A stretch of 16,224 bases of DNA from an uncultured Oscillospiraceae bacterium (GCA_934457235.1 CAKSHT010000038.1:1-16224); one strand, 5' to 3'; positions 7,469 through 14,439 are shown, counted from the first letter of the stretch. The notes: generated by a model from the sequence alone, not told the origin. Made by a program: numbers and translations.

Positions 7469-8734
7469 TTAAACATCAAAGTTGAAGTTCGCAAAATCGA
7501 ATGTCGCGAAGTAATCAGCGGCGGTTTCCGCACGTCTGATCATCTTTACCGAGCCGTCCTCGCGGAGCAGGAGTTCGGCGCTTCTGAGCTTGCCGTTGTA
7601 GTTGTAGCCCATGGAGAATCCGTGCGCACCGGCGTCGTGGATAGCCAGGTAATCGCCGATGTCGATTTTCGGGAGCATTCTGTCCACCGCGAACTTATCG
7701 CAGTTCTCGCACAAACCGCCGGTAACGTCGTACTTATGGTCGCACGGCTCGTTCTCCTTGCCGAGAACGGTTATGTGATGATAAGCGCCGTACATGGCGG
7801 GGCGCATCAGGTTTGCGGCGCAGGCGTCAAGTCCGATGTATTCCTTATAGATGTGCTTCTCGCGGATAGCCTTTGCGATGAGCATTCCATTCGGAGCGAG
7901 CATGAATCTGCCAAGCTCGGTGCACAGTCTGATATTGCCAAGGCCTGCCGGAACAAGTATCTCGTTGAACTTCTCGTGTACCTTTTCGCCGATGACAGCG
8001 ATGTCGTTGGCGGGCTGGTCGGGACGGTAAGGGATTCCCACGCCGCCGGACAGGTTGATGAAGCTCAGCTCAACGCCGGTCTTTTCCTTTATCTCTACAG
8101 CGGTGCGGAACAGAATTCCGGCGAGCGTCGGATAGTAGTCGTTAGTCAGGGTGTTGCTTGCGAGGAACGCATGCATTCCGAACTTCTTCGCGCCCTTCTC
8201 CTTGAGAATGCGGTAGCCTTCAATAAGCTGGTCGTGCGTGAAGCCGTACTTAGCGTCCTTGGGGGTGTCCATTACGTTGGGGCTGCCGTCAGTCTTGAAC
8301 TCTCCGCCGGGATTGTAGCGGCAGGAGATGGTCTCCGGGATTCCGGTGAGCTTGTCAAGAACGTCAATGTGGGTGAAATCATCGAGATTAATCAGCACGC
8401 CCATCTTGTAGGCAAGCTTGAAATCCTCGTCGGGAGTGGCGTTGGAGCTGAACATTATCTCCTCGCCCTTTGCGCCGACCTGTCCGCTGAGCAGAAGCTC
8501 GGTGTAGCTGGAGCAGTCAAAGCCACCGCCCTCGCTCTTAAGCACGTTCATGATGAACGGGTTCGGGGTCGCCTTTACAGCGAAGTATTCCTTGAAGCCC
8601 TTGTTCCAGGAAAACGCCTTGTAAAGCGCCCTTGCGGTCTCGCGGATTCCTTTTTCATCGTAGATATGGAACGGGGTGGGGTAGGTCTTTGCGATCTCTT
8701 CGATCTGCTCTTTGGTAACGAATGGTTTCTTCAT
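7469..8734 (-). CDS. lysA: Diaminopimelate decarboxylase (clostridial-type)
   Basis: A PLP-dependent fold-III enzyme converting meso-diaminopimelate to L-lysine, the last step of lysine synthesis. The 421-aa protein shows the PLP lysine Lys54 in YFAVKATPNP, GMHAF with His188, the phosphate-binding SGGVGIPY (229-236), CTELGRF with Glu273 and Arg276, MRPAMYGAYH (310-319), the active-site pair Cys342-Glu343 in GGLCENCD, and the C-terminal GFSMGYNYNG. GMHAFLASNT and LCENCDKF differ from the commonest LysA wording (HIGS, CESGD); as far as I recall they mark a subgroup common in Clostridia. A related amino-acid decarboxylase is the main alternative. ATG 8734 has AAAGGA eight bases upstream. It lies 58 bp after a small membrane-protein gene and ends at the hairpin at 7423-7451. 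Confidence 0.88.
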   Translation of the reverse strand: MKKPFVTKEQIEEIAKTYPTPFHIYDEKGIRETARALYKAFSWNKGFKEYFAVKATPNPFIMNVLKSEGGGFDCSSYTELLLSGQVGAKGEEIMFSSNATPDEDFKLAYKMGVLINLDDFTHIDVLDKLTGIPETISCRYNPGGEFKTDGSPNVMDTPKDAKYGFTHDQLIEGYRILKEKGAKKFGMHAFLASNTLTNDYYPTLAGILFRTAVEIKEKTGVELSFINLSGGVGIPYRPDQPANDIAVIGEKVHEKFNEILVPAGLGNIRLCTELGRFMLAPNGMLIAKAIREKHIYKEYIGLDACAANLMRPAMYGAYHHITVLGKENEPCDHKYDVTGGLCENCDKFAVDRMLPKIDIGDYLAIHDAGAHGFSMGYNYNGKLRSAELLLREDGSVKMIRRAETAADYFATFDFANFNFDV

Positions 8735-8762
8735 TTCTTTTGTCCTTTCTTTATTTGCCAGG

Positions 8763-8781
8763 GGCGGACGGCTCCGTCGCC
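8763..8781 (-). other. GC-rich hairpin in the gap before lysA
   Basis: Arms GGCG-ACG (8763-8766, 8768-8770) pair with CGT-CGCC (8775-8781) with one bulged base and a 4-nt loop. No T-run follows on the minus strand, so it is not a standard terminator. It may be an mRNA-stability or processing element between the membrane-protein gene and lysA, or chance in a 58-bp gap. Confidence 0.3.
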
Positions 8782-8792
8782 TGTAGTATGTC

Positions 8793-9119
8793 TTACTTAA
8801 GGAACGGCATTGAAAGCAGGAACACCGCTGATATCAGCACCAGCTTTGCGATAATGCAGCCGCGCCTTACCCGGTGATAATCCCGGTCGGAAGCGGTTTC
8901 CGGCTTTTTCAGTATATTGGTGCCCTGTGGGTAAACACCGCAGACCGAGAATATACCGTACATGATGAGCATTACCACCAGCATTATGATATTCCCACCG
9001 CCAGTGATATTCAGCGCCATCAGCGTTATCATAACTGCCGCGAACGCTGCCATGAGCGCACCGCCCACTATCTCAGCGATTTTCTCGCCCCGGGTGTAAG
9101 CAACTTTGTCTGGTATCAT
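8793..9119 (-). CDS. Small three-helix membrane protein of unknown function
   Basis: I do not recognise this 108-aa protein. Hydrophobic segments at about 16-37, 43-61 and 88-106 suggest three membrane helices, with a charged loop (about 70-86, KKPETASDRDYHRVRR) between helices 2 and 3 that is likely cytoplasmic. Glycines mark the turn between helices 1 and 2 (ITGGGN). No catalytic motif is visible. ATG 9119 has AAAGGA about eight bases upstream. It lies 37 bp after the esterase gene and 58 bp before lysA, so it is probably co-transcribed with both, but neither neighbour explains its role. Confidence 0.8.
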   Translation of the reverse strand: MIPDKVAYTRGEKIAEIVGGALMAAFAAVMITLMALNITGGGNIIMLVVMLIMYGIFSVCGVYPQGTNILKKPETASDRDYHRVRRGCIIAKLVLISAVFLLSMPFLK

Positions 9120-9156
9120 ATCTGGAGTCCTTTCTCAGTTACGCGAGTGCGCCAGG

Positions 9157-9966
9157 TCAAACGTTCATGTACTTTGCCAAGAACTCGATGGACATGGGTA
9201 TCCATCTGCGGACGTTCTCAAGATAGAACGCCTCGTTCCAGCCGGTCGCCTTGTCGCAGGTGGAAAGCCCGTGGGGTCCCTCGTCGAACAGGTGCAGCTC
9301 CACCGGAACCTTATTGGAAACGCACGCCTTAGCCATGACAAGCGAATTATGCGCGGATACGCAGTCGTCGTTCGCGGTAGCCCAGATGAACATAGGCGGA
9401 GTTTTCGGAGTCACGCGGTTCTCAAGCGAAAGTCTGCTGAGGTCGGAACGGGAAGCGTCCTCGCCGAGCAGAACCTTGAAGCTTCCCTCGTGGGGAGCAG
9501 TTACACCGCTTATTACCGGGTAGCAGAGTACCGCGGCGTTCGGACGGAGGTCCTCCGGCTCGCAGCCGATGGTCTTTGTGAGCATAACGTCGCTCCACAT
9601 GGTGGCAAGGCAGCCAGCGAGATGTCCGCCGGCGGAACAGCCCAGGACTGCCATCTTCTGCGGGTCTATTCCAAATTCCTCGGCGCGCATACGAATTTTG
9701 TAGAATATGTACGCCGCGTTCATCAGCGGTTCGGGGAACTTCTCATTGCATGCGTAAGTCACGACGAACGCCGCATAGCCCATCGCAAGGTACTGGAATG
9801 CGATAGGCTCGCCCTCGCGGTCAGAGCAGAACTCATACCCTCCGCCGGGGAATATTATCATAGCCGGGCGTTTGTCACAGAACGGCAGTCCCGCGATGGG
9901 ATCCGGCAGATACGCCTTGACGAACGCAGTCTTATCGGAATTGATATTGAATGTCTTGATTGTCAT
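9157..9966 (-). CDS. Alpha/beta-hydrolase, acetyl esterase/acetylxylan-esterase-like
   Basis: A 269-aa serine esterase of the BD-FAE/acetyl-esterase type, predicted to remove acetyl or similar acyl groups from sugars or xylo-oligosaccharides. Motifs are the oxyanion PGGGY (40-44), nucleophile elbow GCSAGG with Ser111, Asp200/Asp201 in ATANDDCV, and His232 in DEGPHGLS, completing the triad. No signal peptide is seen, so it is likely cytoplasmic. ATG 9966 with GAGGAG seven bases upstream is chosen; the longer frame would start at a TTG inside the ribosome binding site. It is first in a unit with the small membrane protein and lysA, driven by the promoter at 10036-10064. Substrate is inferred from family only. 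Confidence 0.88.
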   Translation of the reverse strand: MTIKTFNINSDKTAFVKAYLPDPIAGLPFCDKRPAMIIFPGGGYEFCSDREGEPIAFQYLAMGYAAFVVTYACNEKFPEPLMNAAYIFYKIRMRAEEFGIDPQKMAVLGCSAGGHLAGCLATMWSDVMLTKTIGCEPEDLRPNAAVLCYPVISGVTAPHEGSFKVLLGEDASRSDLSRLSLENRVTPKTPPMFIWATANDDCVSAHNSLVMAKACVSNKVPVELHLFDEGPHGLSTCDKATGWNEAFYLENVRRWIPMSIEFLAKYMNV

Positions 9967-9994
9967 GATATTGCTCCTCAAAGTTATTAAGGGT

Positions 9995-10011
9995 GAACAT
10001 TTCTCATGTTC
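9995..10011. promoter_or_regulatory. GAACAT-N5-ATGTTC inverted repeat in the esterase leader
   Basis: A perfect 6-bp dyad, arms 9995-10000 and 10006-10011, lies about 20-35 bases downstream of the predicted esterase start point. It could be an operator for a dimeric regulator or a small leader hairpin. The GAAC/GTTC ends recall the Gram-positive LexA box, but nine bases separate them here instead of the usual four, so LexA is unlikely. Confidence 0.35.
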
Positions 10012-10035
10012 GGATATGGATATACTTACTTTATC

Positions 10036-10064
10036 ATTGTACCATTATTTCAATAAAAAATCAA
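10036..10064 (-). promoter_or_regulatory. Sigma-A promoter of the esterase unit
   Basis: Minus strand: TTGATT (10059-10064), 17-bp spacer, TACAAT (10036-10041). The predicted start near 10029 gives a leader of about 63 nt before the esterase. It points away from the plus-strand DUF3343/desulfurase unit, so the 215-bp region 9967-10181 is a divergent regulatory region. Confidence 0.82.
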
Positions 10065-10130
10065 GGGGGAAACGAACTATTTTCGCAGTTTTGCACAAAC
10101 ATCATACAGACCGCTTCCAGCCGGAGCGCA

Positions 10131-10163
10131 TATAATAAATTGCAGGAGTTGTATTCCTGCAAT
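10131..10163 (+). promoter_or_regulatory. -10 box and overlapping palindromic operator/leader hairpin
   Basis: TATAAT at 10131-10136 lacks a recognisable -35 at 16-18 bp spacing. Immediately downstream a perfect 9-bp inverted repeat, arms ATTGCAGGA (10139-10147) and TCCTGCAAT (10155-10163) with a 7-nt centre, covers the expected start point near 10143 and ends 5 bp before the AAGGAG of the DUF3343-like gene. This placement fits a repressor operator; in RNA it would form a hairpin close to the ribosome binding site. No T-run follows, so it is not a terminator. The regulator is unknown. Confidence 0.6.
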
Positions 10164-10181
10164 AACACAAGGAGAAACGAA

Positions 10182-10385
10182 ATGAACTTTTTTATTATAA
10201 ATACCCGCTCGATGACCCAGGCCGAGAAGGCTCGGCTCTACCTGGCGAGGAACGGGATAAAGAGCGTGATAATCCGCACCACGGGGCGGAACGGGTGCAA
10301 ATTCACGCTGAAAGTATTTGGGGACGCTGGGACAGTCTGCCCCATGCTTTCCCGTATAGGAATAAGCTGTGATTTACCTCGATAA
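10182..10385 (+). CDS. DUF3343-like small protein, putative sulfur/selenium carrier
   Basis: A 67-aa soluble protein. The N-terminal part resembles the DUF3343 pattern: a short strand (NFFIINTRS), a helix carrying QAEKARLYLARNGI and a strand IKSVIIRT, followed by NGCKFTLKV with Cys39. Cys53 and Cys63 follow. Some DUF3343 proteins are annotated as putative Se/S carriers and occur beside cysteine desulfurase genes, which matches this site; sulfur transfer is inferred, and GCK replaces the GCG I would expect. ATG 10182 is chosen because AAGGAG lies seven bases upstream; the longer frame back to 9993 crosses the promoter and palindrome. Its last 17 bases overlap the start of the desulfurase gene. 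Confidence 0.72.
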   Translation: MNFFIINTRSMTQAEKARLYLARNGIKSVIIRTTGRNGCKFTLKVFGDAGTVCPMLSRIGISCDLPR

Positions 10386-11508
10386 CGCCGCCACGACCTA
10401 TCCCAAGCCACGGAGCGTATACCAGGCGTGGAGCCGCGCGATGACCGCCTATGGAGCAAATCCGGGACGGTCGGGACACGCAATGTCCATGGCGGCTTCC
10501 CGGGCGGTTTTCGCCAGCCGCAGCGCCTGCGCCGAATTTTTCGGAGCGGAGCCGGAAAACACCGTATTCACGCTGAACTGCACTCATGCGCTGAACATCG
10601 CGATAAAGGGACTTGCGCGCCCTGGTGCGCATTTCGTACTGAGCGACATAGAGCACAATGCGGTGATACGCCCGGTGCATTCGCTGAAAGAGCGCGGCAT
10701 GAGCTACACTCTCTTCGAGAGCACCCCTGACCCGGTGCAGACGATGCTTAACGCCTCCCGGGCGATACGTCCGGAAACTGTGGCGCTCATCTGCACCGCC
10801 GCCGGGAATGTCACGGGACAGCGAATGCCGCTGCTGGAGCTTGCGGACCTCTGCCGGCGCCGGCGCATATGCTTCATAGTTGACGCAGCCCAGGGAGCGG
10901 GGCTGCTTCCGCTGAACCTGAAGGACGGAATAAACATCATCTGCACCGCCGGACACAAGGGACTTTACGGTCCCATGGGCACCGGACTGATGCTCACTGA
11001 CGGGAAATACCCTCTGAAAACATTCATGGAGGGCGGTACCGGCAGCGCCAGCGAAAGCCTGGAGCAGCCGGAATTCCTGCCGGACAGATTCGAAAGCGGA
11101 ACCATAAACACCCCCGGTGCAATAGCGCTGGGGGCTGGGGTGGATTTCGTAAGATCAAGGACTCCGCAAAAAATACTGGAACACGAAACCGCGCTCTGCC
11201 GGAATCTGTGCGGAACGCTCCGCAAAATTCCCGGAGTCACGGTTTATTCCGAGATTGATAGATATCCGGAGCAGTACGCGCCGGTGGTGTCGTTCAATAT
11301 CGGAGATATACCATCGGCGGACGCCTCGCTGAAGCTCAGCGACATGGGATTCTGTCTGCGCGGCGGACTTCACTGCGCTCCGCTCGCACACAGGAAGCTC
11401 GGCACCCTGGAGACCGGGACTGTACGTTTTGCGCCGTCCGCATTTACTGCGCCTGAGGAAGTAAGCCGCCTTGCAAAAGCCGTAAACTACCTTGCAAGGA
11501 CAAAATAA
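10369..11508 (+). CDS. Cysteine desulfurase-like class V aminotransferase
   Basis: A PLP enzyme predicted to take sulfur from cysteine as a protein persulfide, giving alanine. The 379-aa protein begins MIYLDNAATTYPKP, the NifS/SufS-family opening. It has His96 in IEHNAV, Asp172 in VDAAQGAG, the PLP lysine Lys197 in TAGHKGLYGP, and catalytic Cys336 in RGGLHCAPLAH. This wording resembles the shorter cysteine-desulfurase-family group (TIGR01977-like) rather than IscS, so the housekeeping Fe-S role is not assured. The start is GTG at 10369, with AGGA seven bases upstream, inside the last 17 bases of the DUF3343-like gene, suggesting translational coupling and a carrier partnership. The unit ends at the hairpin 11516-11540. 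A selenocysteine lyase role is an alternative. Confidence 0.9.
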   Translation: MIYLDNAATTYPKPRSVYQAWSRAMTAYGANPGRSGHAMSMAASRAVFASRSACAEFFGAEPENTVFTLNCTHALNIAIKGLARPGAHFVLSDIEHNAVIRPVHSLKERGMSYTLFESTPDPVQTMLNASRAIRPETVALICTAAGNVTGQRMPLLELADLCRRRRICFIVDAAQGAGLLPLNLKDGINIICTAGHKGLYGPMGTGLMLTDGKYPLKTFMEGGTGSASESLEQPEFLPDRFESGTINTPGAIALGAGVDFVRSRTPQKILEHETALCRNLCGTLRKIPGVTVYSEIDRYPEQYAPVVSFNIGDIPSADASLKLSDMGFCLRGGLHCAPLAHRKLGTLETGTVRFAPSAFTAPEEVSRLAKAVNYLARTK

Positions 11509-11515
11509 AAAACTT

Positions 11516-11540
11516 AAGGGAGGGGCTTGTCCCCTCCCTT
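11516..11540. terminator. Bidirectional intrinsic terminator between convergent units
   Basis: A perfect 10-bp stem, AAGGGAGGGG (11516-11525) with CCCCTCCCTT (11531-11540), has a 5-nt loop. On the plus strand it continues into TTTT; on the minus strand into AAGTTTTTTATTTT. It lies 7 bp after the desulfurase stop and 7 bp after the HAD-phosphatase stop, so it serves both. Compare 375-399. Confidence 0.9.
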
Positions 11541-11547
11541 TTTTAAA

Positions 11548-12195
11548 TTACGATATTCTCACCAGCTCCGCAACATCCGCCAGATTTTCGCAGACGAAAT
11601 CCGCCTTATATTCCGCGAACTCCTCGCGGCTGCCGAATCCGACAAGCACCGCCGCGCATTTCATTCCCGCGTCGTGAGCGCCTACGATATCATGCATTCT
11701 GTCGCCGACCATCAGGCACTCCTGCGGATCTGCGCCGGTGGAATCCAGTACATACCGTATGACCTCCAGCTTGCTCCCGCGGGAGCCGTCCATGGTAGCC
11801 GCGCCGATGAAGCCGAAATACTCCAGGACTCCGAATTTCTCCAGTATGCGCACGCTGAATTCCTCCGGCTTGGAAGTCGCAAGGCACACGCGCTTTCCCA
11901 TGTCCTTCAGCGCTTTCAGAAACTCCACAGTTCCGGGAATAAGCTTGTTTTCGAAAAGCCCGATGGCTCCGTAATACTCGCGGTACAGCCGCACCGCTTC
12001 CCTCGCCTGCTCCTCCGGGAAGCCCCGTCGGGTGAATTCCACCATCAGCGGCGGTCCAATGAAGCTGCGCAGGCTGTCGCGCTCCGGGACTTCAAGCCCC
12101 AGCTTCTCGTATGCGTACATAACGCCGTTGGTTATGCCGATGTACGGGTCGGTTATCGTCCCGTCAAGGTCAAGGAGTATCGTGCCGAATGCCAT
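11548..12195 (-). CDS. HAD-family phosphatase, 5'-nucleotidase-like
   Basis: A 215-aa Mg2+-dependent phosphatase of HAD subfamily IA. Motif I is LDLDGTITD with Asp9 and Asp11, motif II ATSKP (106-110), motif III Lys142, and motif IV GDRMHD with Asp165 and Asp169. The helical cap carries FIGPPL (46-51), which together with GLFENK and ATSKP recalls the bacterial HAD 5'-nucleotidase group rather than classical phosphoglycolate phosphatase. ATG 12195 is chosen: AAAGGG lies six bases upstream, and the ATG shares one base with the TAA of the preceding nucleoside phosphorylase gene. Longer in-frame extension lies inside that gene. The coupling suggests the phosphatase makes nucleosides that the phosphorylase splits, which is inference. 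Confidence 0.88.
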   Translation of the reverse strand: MAFGTILLDLDGTITDPYIGITNGVMYAYEKLGLEVPERDSLRSFIGPPLMVEFTRRGFPEEQAREAVRLYREYYGAIGLFENKLIPGTVEFLKALKDMGKRVCLATSKPEEFSVRILEKFGVLEYFGFIGAATMDGSRGSKLEVIRYVLDSTGADPQECLMVGDRMHDIVGAHDAGMKCAAVLVGFGSREEFAEYKADFVCENLADVAELVRIS

Positions 12196-12989
12196 TATCT
12201 GCCCTTTCTGTCTGCCGCTATGAGCCTGCGTATCGCGCCGATTGCGCAGTTTATCGCGCGTTCGCTGCTGTCGCAGCGCTTGTCCGGAAGCCCGGCGTTT
12301 GTGCGCTCTACGTTCCATAGCGCCGTAAGAACAGCTCCGGCGCGTACTCTTCTCAGAAGAGCCACGGAGAATATCGCCGCCGCTTCCATCTCGGAAGTAA
12401 GGCAGCCGCATTTCAGATAGCCCTCCCACGCGGAGCAGAGCTTTTCGGGAACTGCGGTGTTCTTCGGGTCTATCTCGCCGTAGAAGTTGTCCTTGGAGTG
12501 CACAACGCCGACGTGCGCACGGTTTCCGTCCTCATCGGTGGAAAGCTCGTCCGCGGCCGCCTTGAGCGCGCACACTACGTCGAAATCCGCTACCGCCGGG
12601 TAATTGTCCGGGATATACTCATGACTTGTTCCCTCGCTGCGTATCGCGGCATTTGCAATGAGCAGATCGCCACCCACTACCTTGAGATCGATTCCGCCGC
12701 TGGTGCCCACGCGGATAAGCGTATCCGCGCCGCACTGTATCAGTTCCTCCACCGCGATAGCCGCAGAGGGACCGCCGATACCCGTAGAGCATACGCTCAC
12801 CTTTTCACCGTCAAGATATCCGGTGTATGTGGTGTACTCGCGGTTGCTTGCGATAAGCTGCGCATTCTCCAGCTTTGCGGCTATCTTCGGGACGCGCCCC
12901 GGGTCGCCAGGAAGTATCACATAGCGTCCGATATCGCCCCTGCGCGTTTTGAGATGAAACATGATGTCCTCAGAAATGATGCTCTCCAT
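12195..12989 (-). CDS. udp: Nucleoside phosphorylase, uridine phosphorylase-like
   Basis: A 264-aa enzyme of the NP-I family, predicted to convert a nucleoside plus phosphate to free base plus ribose 1-phosphate. Visible motifs are VILPGDPGRV (24-33), the STGIGGPSAA phosphate loop (68-77), RVGTSGGI (93-100), GTSHEYIPDNYPAVAD (120-135) and the ribose-binding SEMEAAA (199-205). The pyrimidine-selecting QxR residues of enteric Udp are not evident around HSKDNFYGEID (164-174), so uridine specificity is uncertain. ATG 12989 follows AAAGGAG by six bases. The gene begins 29 bp after rnfB with no terminator between, and its stop overlaps the phosphatase start by one base, so it is probably a late gene of the rnf transcript. 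Confidence 0.85.
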   Translation of the reverse strand: MESIISEDIMFHLKTRRGDIGRYVILPGDPGRVPKIAAKLENAQLIASNREYTTYTGYLDGEKVSVCSTGIGGPSAAIAVEELIQCGADTLIRVGTSGGIDLKVVGGDLLIANAAIRSEGTSHEYIPDNYPAVADFDVVCALKAAADELSTDEDGNRAHVGVVHSKDNFYGEIDPKNTAVPEKLCSAWEGYLKCGCLTSEMEAAAIFSVALLRRVRAGAVLTALWNVERTNAGLPDKRCDSSERAINCAIGAIRRLIAADRKGR

Positions 12990-13018
12990 TTGGAACTCCT
13001 TTCAGCAGATAAGACAAA

Positions 13019-13834
13019 TCAGATGGTGCTTCCCTCGGTCATGACTATACACTTGGACGGGCACGCCTGTGCGCAGATACCGCAGCCCATGCAGTGCTCG
13101 TAATTGATGGAAGCGTGGTTGTCCTTTACGGTGATAGCGCCTGAAGGGCACTTCTTCTCGCAGAGGTGGCAGCCAAGACATCCGTTCTTGCATATCGCGC
13201 GAGTGACCTTCGCGTTGTCCTTAGAGGAACAGCGCACCTCGTACGGGTAATCCACCGGACGTATCACGATGAGGTGATTCGGGCAGACTGCCACGCACTT
13301 GCCGCAGGCTCCGCACTTTTCGGTGTCAACCACCGCAACTCCGTTCACAACGTGTATTGCATCGTTCTCGCAGACCGCAACGCAGTCGCCGTAGCCGTCG
13401 CAGCCAGTACGGCACATCTTCTTGCCGTTGTAGAATCGCTCCACAGCCGCGCAGCTAGGCGTTCCGTCGAATTCAAAGCGATCCTCGACGGCTCCCTCGC
13501 AGCCGTTGCAGCGGACGAACGCAGCTTCGCGAACTGTTTCAAGCGCCTCGGTTCCCATTATTTCCGCGATTTTGGCGGCAGCGGCGGCTCCGCCGGGCTT
13601 GCATCGGTTGGTGGGAGCTTCTCCCTTTGCGACCGCATTCGCATAGCCCTCGCAGCCGGAAAATCCGCAGGCGCCGCAGTTCGCATTAGGGAGCGCCTCG
13701 ACTATCTTTGCGACGGTCTCGTCAGTCTTTACAAAAAATATCTTGGAGCCTATCGTCAGCAGGACTCCGGCAACACCGCCGATAGCCGTGAATATCAGCA
13801 CCGGCAGTATTACGCCCATAAATACATTATCCAT
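13019..13834 (-). CDS. rnfB: Rnf complex subunit B, multi-[4Fe-4S] electron carrier
   Basis: RnfB probably receives electrons from reduced ferredoxin and passes them through Fe-S clusters toward the membrane subunits. The 271-aa form has one N-terminal membrane helix (about 6-30), a Fe-S domain with CGACGFSGCEG and a fourth Cys near 78, a middle segment RCNGC, then ferredoxin-type blocks: CRTGCDGYGDC, CGACGKCVAVCP, CKNGCLGCHLCEKKCP and CMGCGICAQACP. I count 26 cysteines, in line with cluster-rich clostridial RnfB proteins. ATG 13834 is six bases from GGAGG; ATG 13837 and TTG 13840 are alternatives with worse spacing. It follows rnfA by 2 bp and is the last rnf gene. Confidence 0.95.
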   Translation of the reverse strand: MDNVFMGVILPVLIFTAIGGVAGVLLTIGSKIFFVKTDETVAKIVEALPNANCGACGFSGCEGYANAVAKGEAPTNRCKPGGAAAAAKIAEIMGTEALETVREAAFVRCNGCEGAVEDRFEFDGTPSCAAVERFYNGKKMCRTGCDGYGDCVAVCENDAIHVVNGVAVVDTEKCGACGKCVAVCPNHLIVIRPVDYPYEVRCSSKDNAKVTRAICKNGCLGCHLCEKKCPSGAITVKDNHASINYEHCMGCGICAQACPSKCIVMTEGSTI

Positions 13835-13836
13835 CA

Positions 13837-14439
13837 TCAACCTCCGAAAATACCGTCAACGATGCCGCCGAATCCCAGGAACGACAGGGATACGATGGAC
13901 GCAGCCACCAGCGTTATCGGCATGCCCTGGAATGCCTTCGGTACATTGCAGCGCTCCAGTCTGCCGCGTACTCCGGAGAATATCAGCATGGCCATCATGA
14001 AGCCCAGACCGCCGCCGATGGCGTTTACGATAGACTCACCGAAGCTGTACTTGTTATCCAGGTTCAGCAGAGTAACGCCGAGGACCGCGCAGTTTGTAGT
14101 GATAAGCGGGAGATACACGCCCAGCGACTTGTACAGCGCGGGAATGTACCTCTTGAGAAACATCTCCAGCAGCTGAACGAACAGCGCGATGATGAGAATG
14201 AACAGTATCGTGTTCAGATAAGTAAGGTTCATCGGTACGAGGAACCCGTAATACAGCGGGTAAGTAACGGCGGTCGCGCCGGCCATTACGAACGTAACTG
14301 CAAGACCCATGCCGAGCGAACCGGAGGGATTTTTGGAAACTCCAAGGAACGGGCAGATACCCATGAACTTCGAAAGCACGAAGTTATCAGTGAGAATGCC
14401 GGTCAGGAGAATTATCATCATGCTCTTTGCGAGTGCCAT
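13837..14439 (-). CDS. rnfA: Rnf complex subunit A, integral membrane protein
   Basis: A 200-aa subunit with about six membrane helices. With RnfE it forms the membrane core and is thought to hold an intramembrane Fe-S cluster at the RnfA-RnfE interface; the ligand cysteines are visible as Cys29 in FMGICPFLG and Cys117 in TTNCAVLG. FVLSKFMGICPFLGVS and GGGLGFMMAM are characteristic of the family. The ATG directly abuts the TAA of rnfE, with GGAGGAG inside the rnfE end. Its stop leads straight into the rnfB start region (TGATGATG). Length is normal. Confidence 0.96.
   Translation of the reverse strand: MALAKSMMIILLTGILTDNFVLSKFMGICPFLGVSKNPSGSLGMGLAVTFVMAGATAVTYPLYYGFLVPMNLTYLNTILFILIIALFVQLLEMFLKRYIPALYKSLGVYLPLITTNCAVLGVTLLNLDNKYSFGESIVNAIGGGLGFMMAMLIFSGVRGRLERCNVPKAFQGMPITLVAASIVSLSFLGFGGIVDGIFGG

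Noticed and set aside
7622..8800. A 392-codon plus-strand open frame opposite lysA
   Set aside because: Its translation is a reverse-complement shadow of lysA codons, with no recognisable domain, promoter or ribosome binding site.
9995..10011. LexA/SOS box reading of GAACAT...ATGTTC
   Set aside because: The Gram-positive LexA box has GAAC and GTTC separated by four bases; here they are nine apart.
9993..10181. In-frame upstream extension of the DUF3343-like protein
   Set aside because: It overlaps the divergent promoter, the -10 box and the palindrome; the AAGGAG before 10182 marks the true start.
11527..12420. A 297-codon plus-strand frame opposite the phosphatase and phosphorylase genes
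   Set aside because: It is antisense to two recognisable enzymes and begins inside the terminator hairpin.
12196..12429. Upstream in-frame extension of the HAD phosphatase (78 extra codons)
   Set aside because: It lies wholly inside the nucleoside phosphorylase gene; the ATG at 12195 has a good ribosome binding site and the HAD fold begins there.
13166..14176. A 336-codon plus-strand open frame opposite rnfB and rnfA
   Set aside because: It crosses two conserved rnf genes on the other strand and has no coding features of its own.
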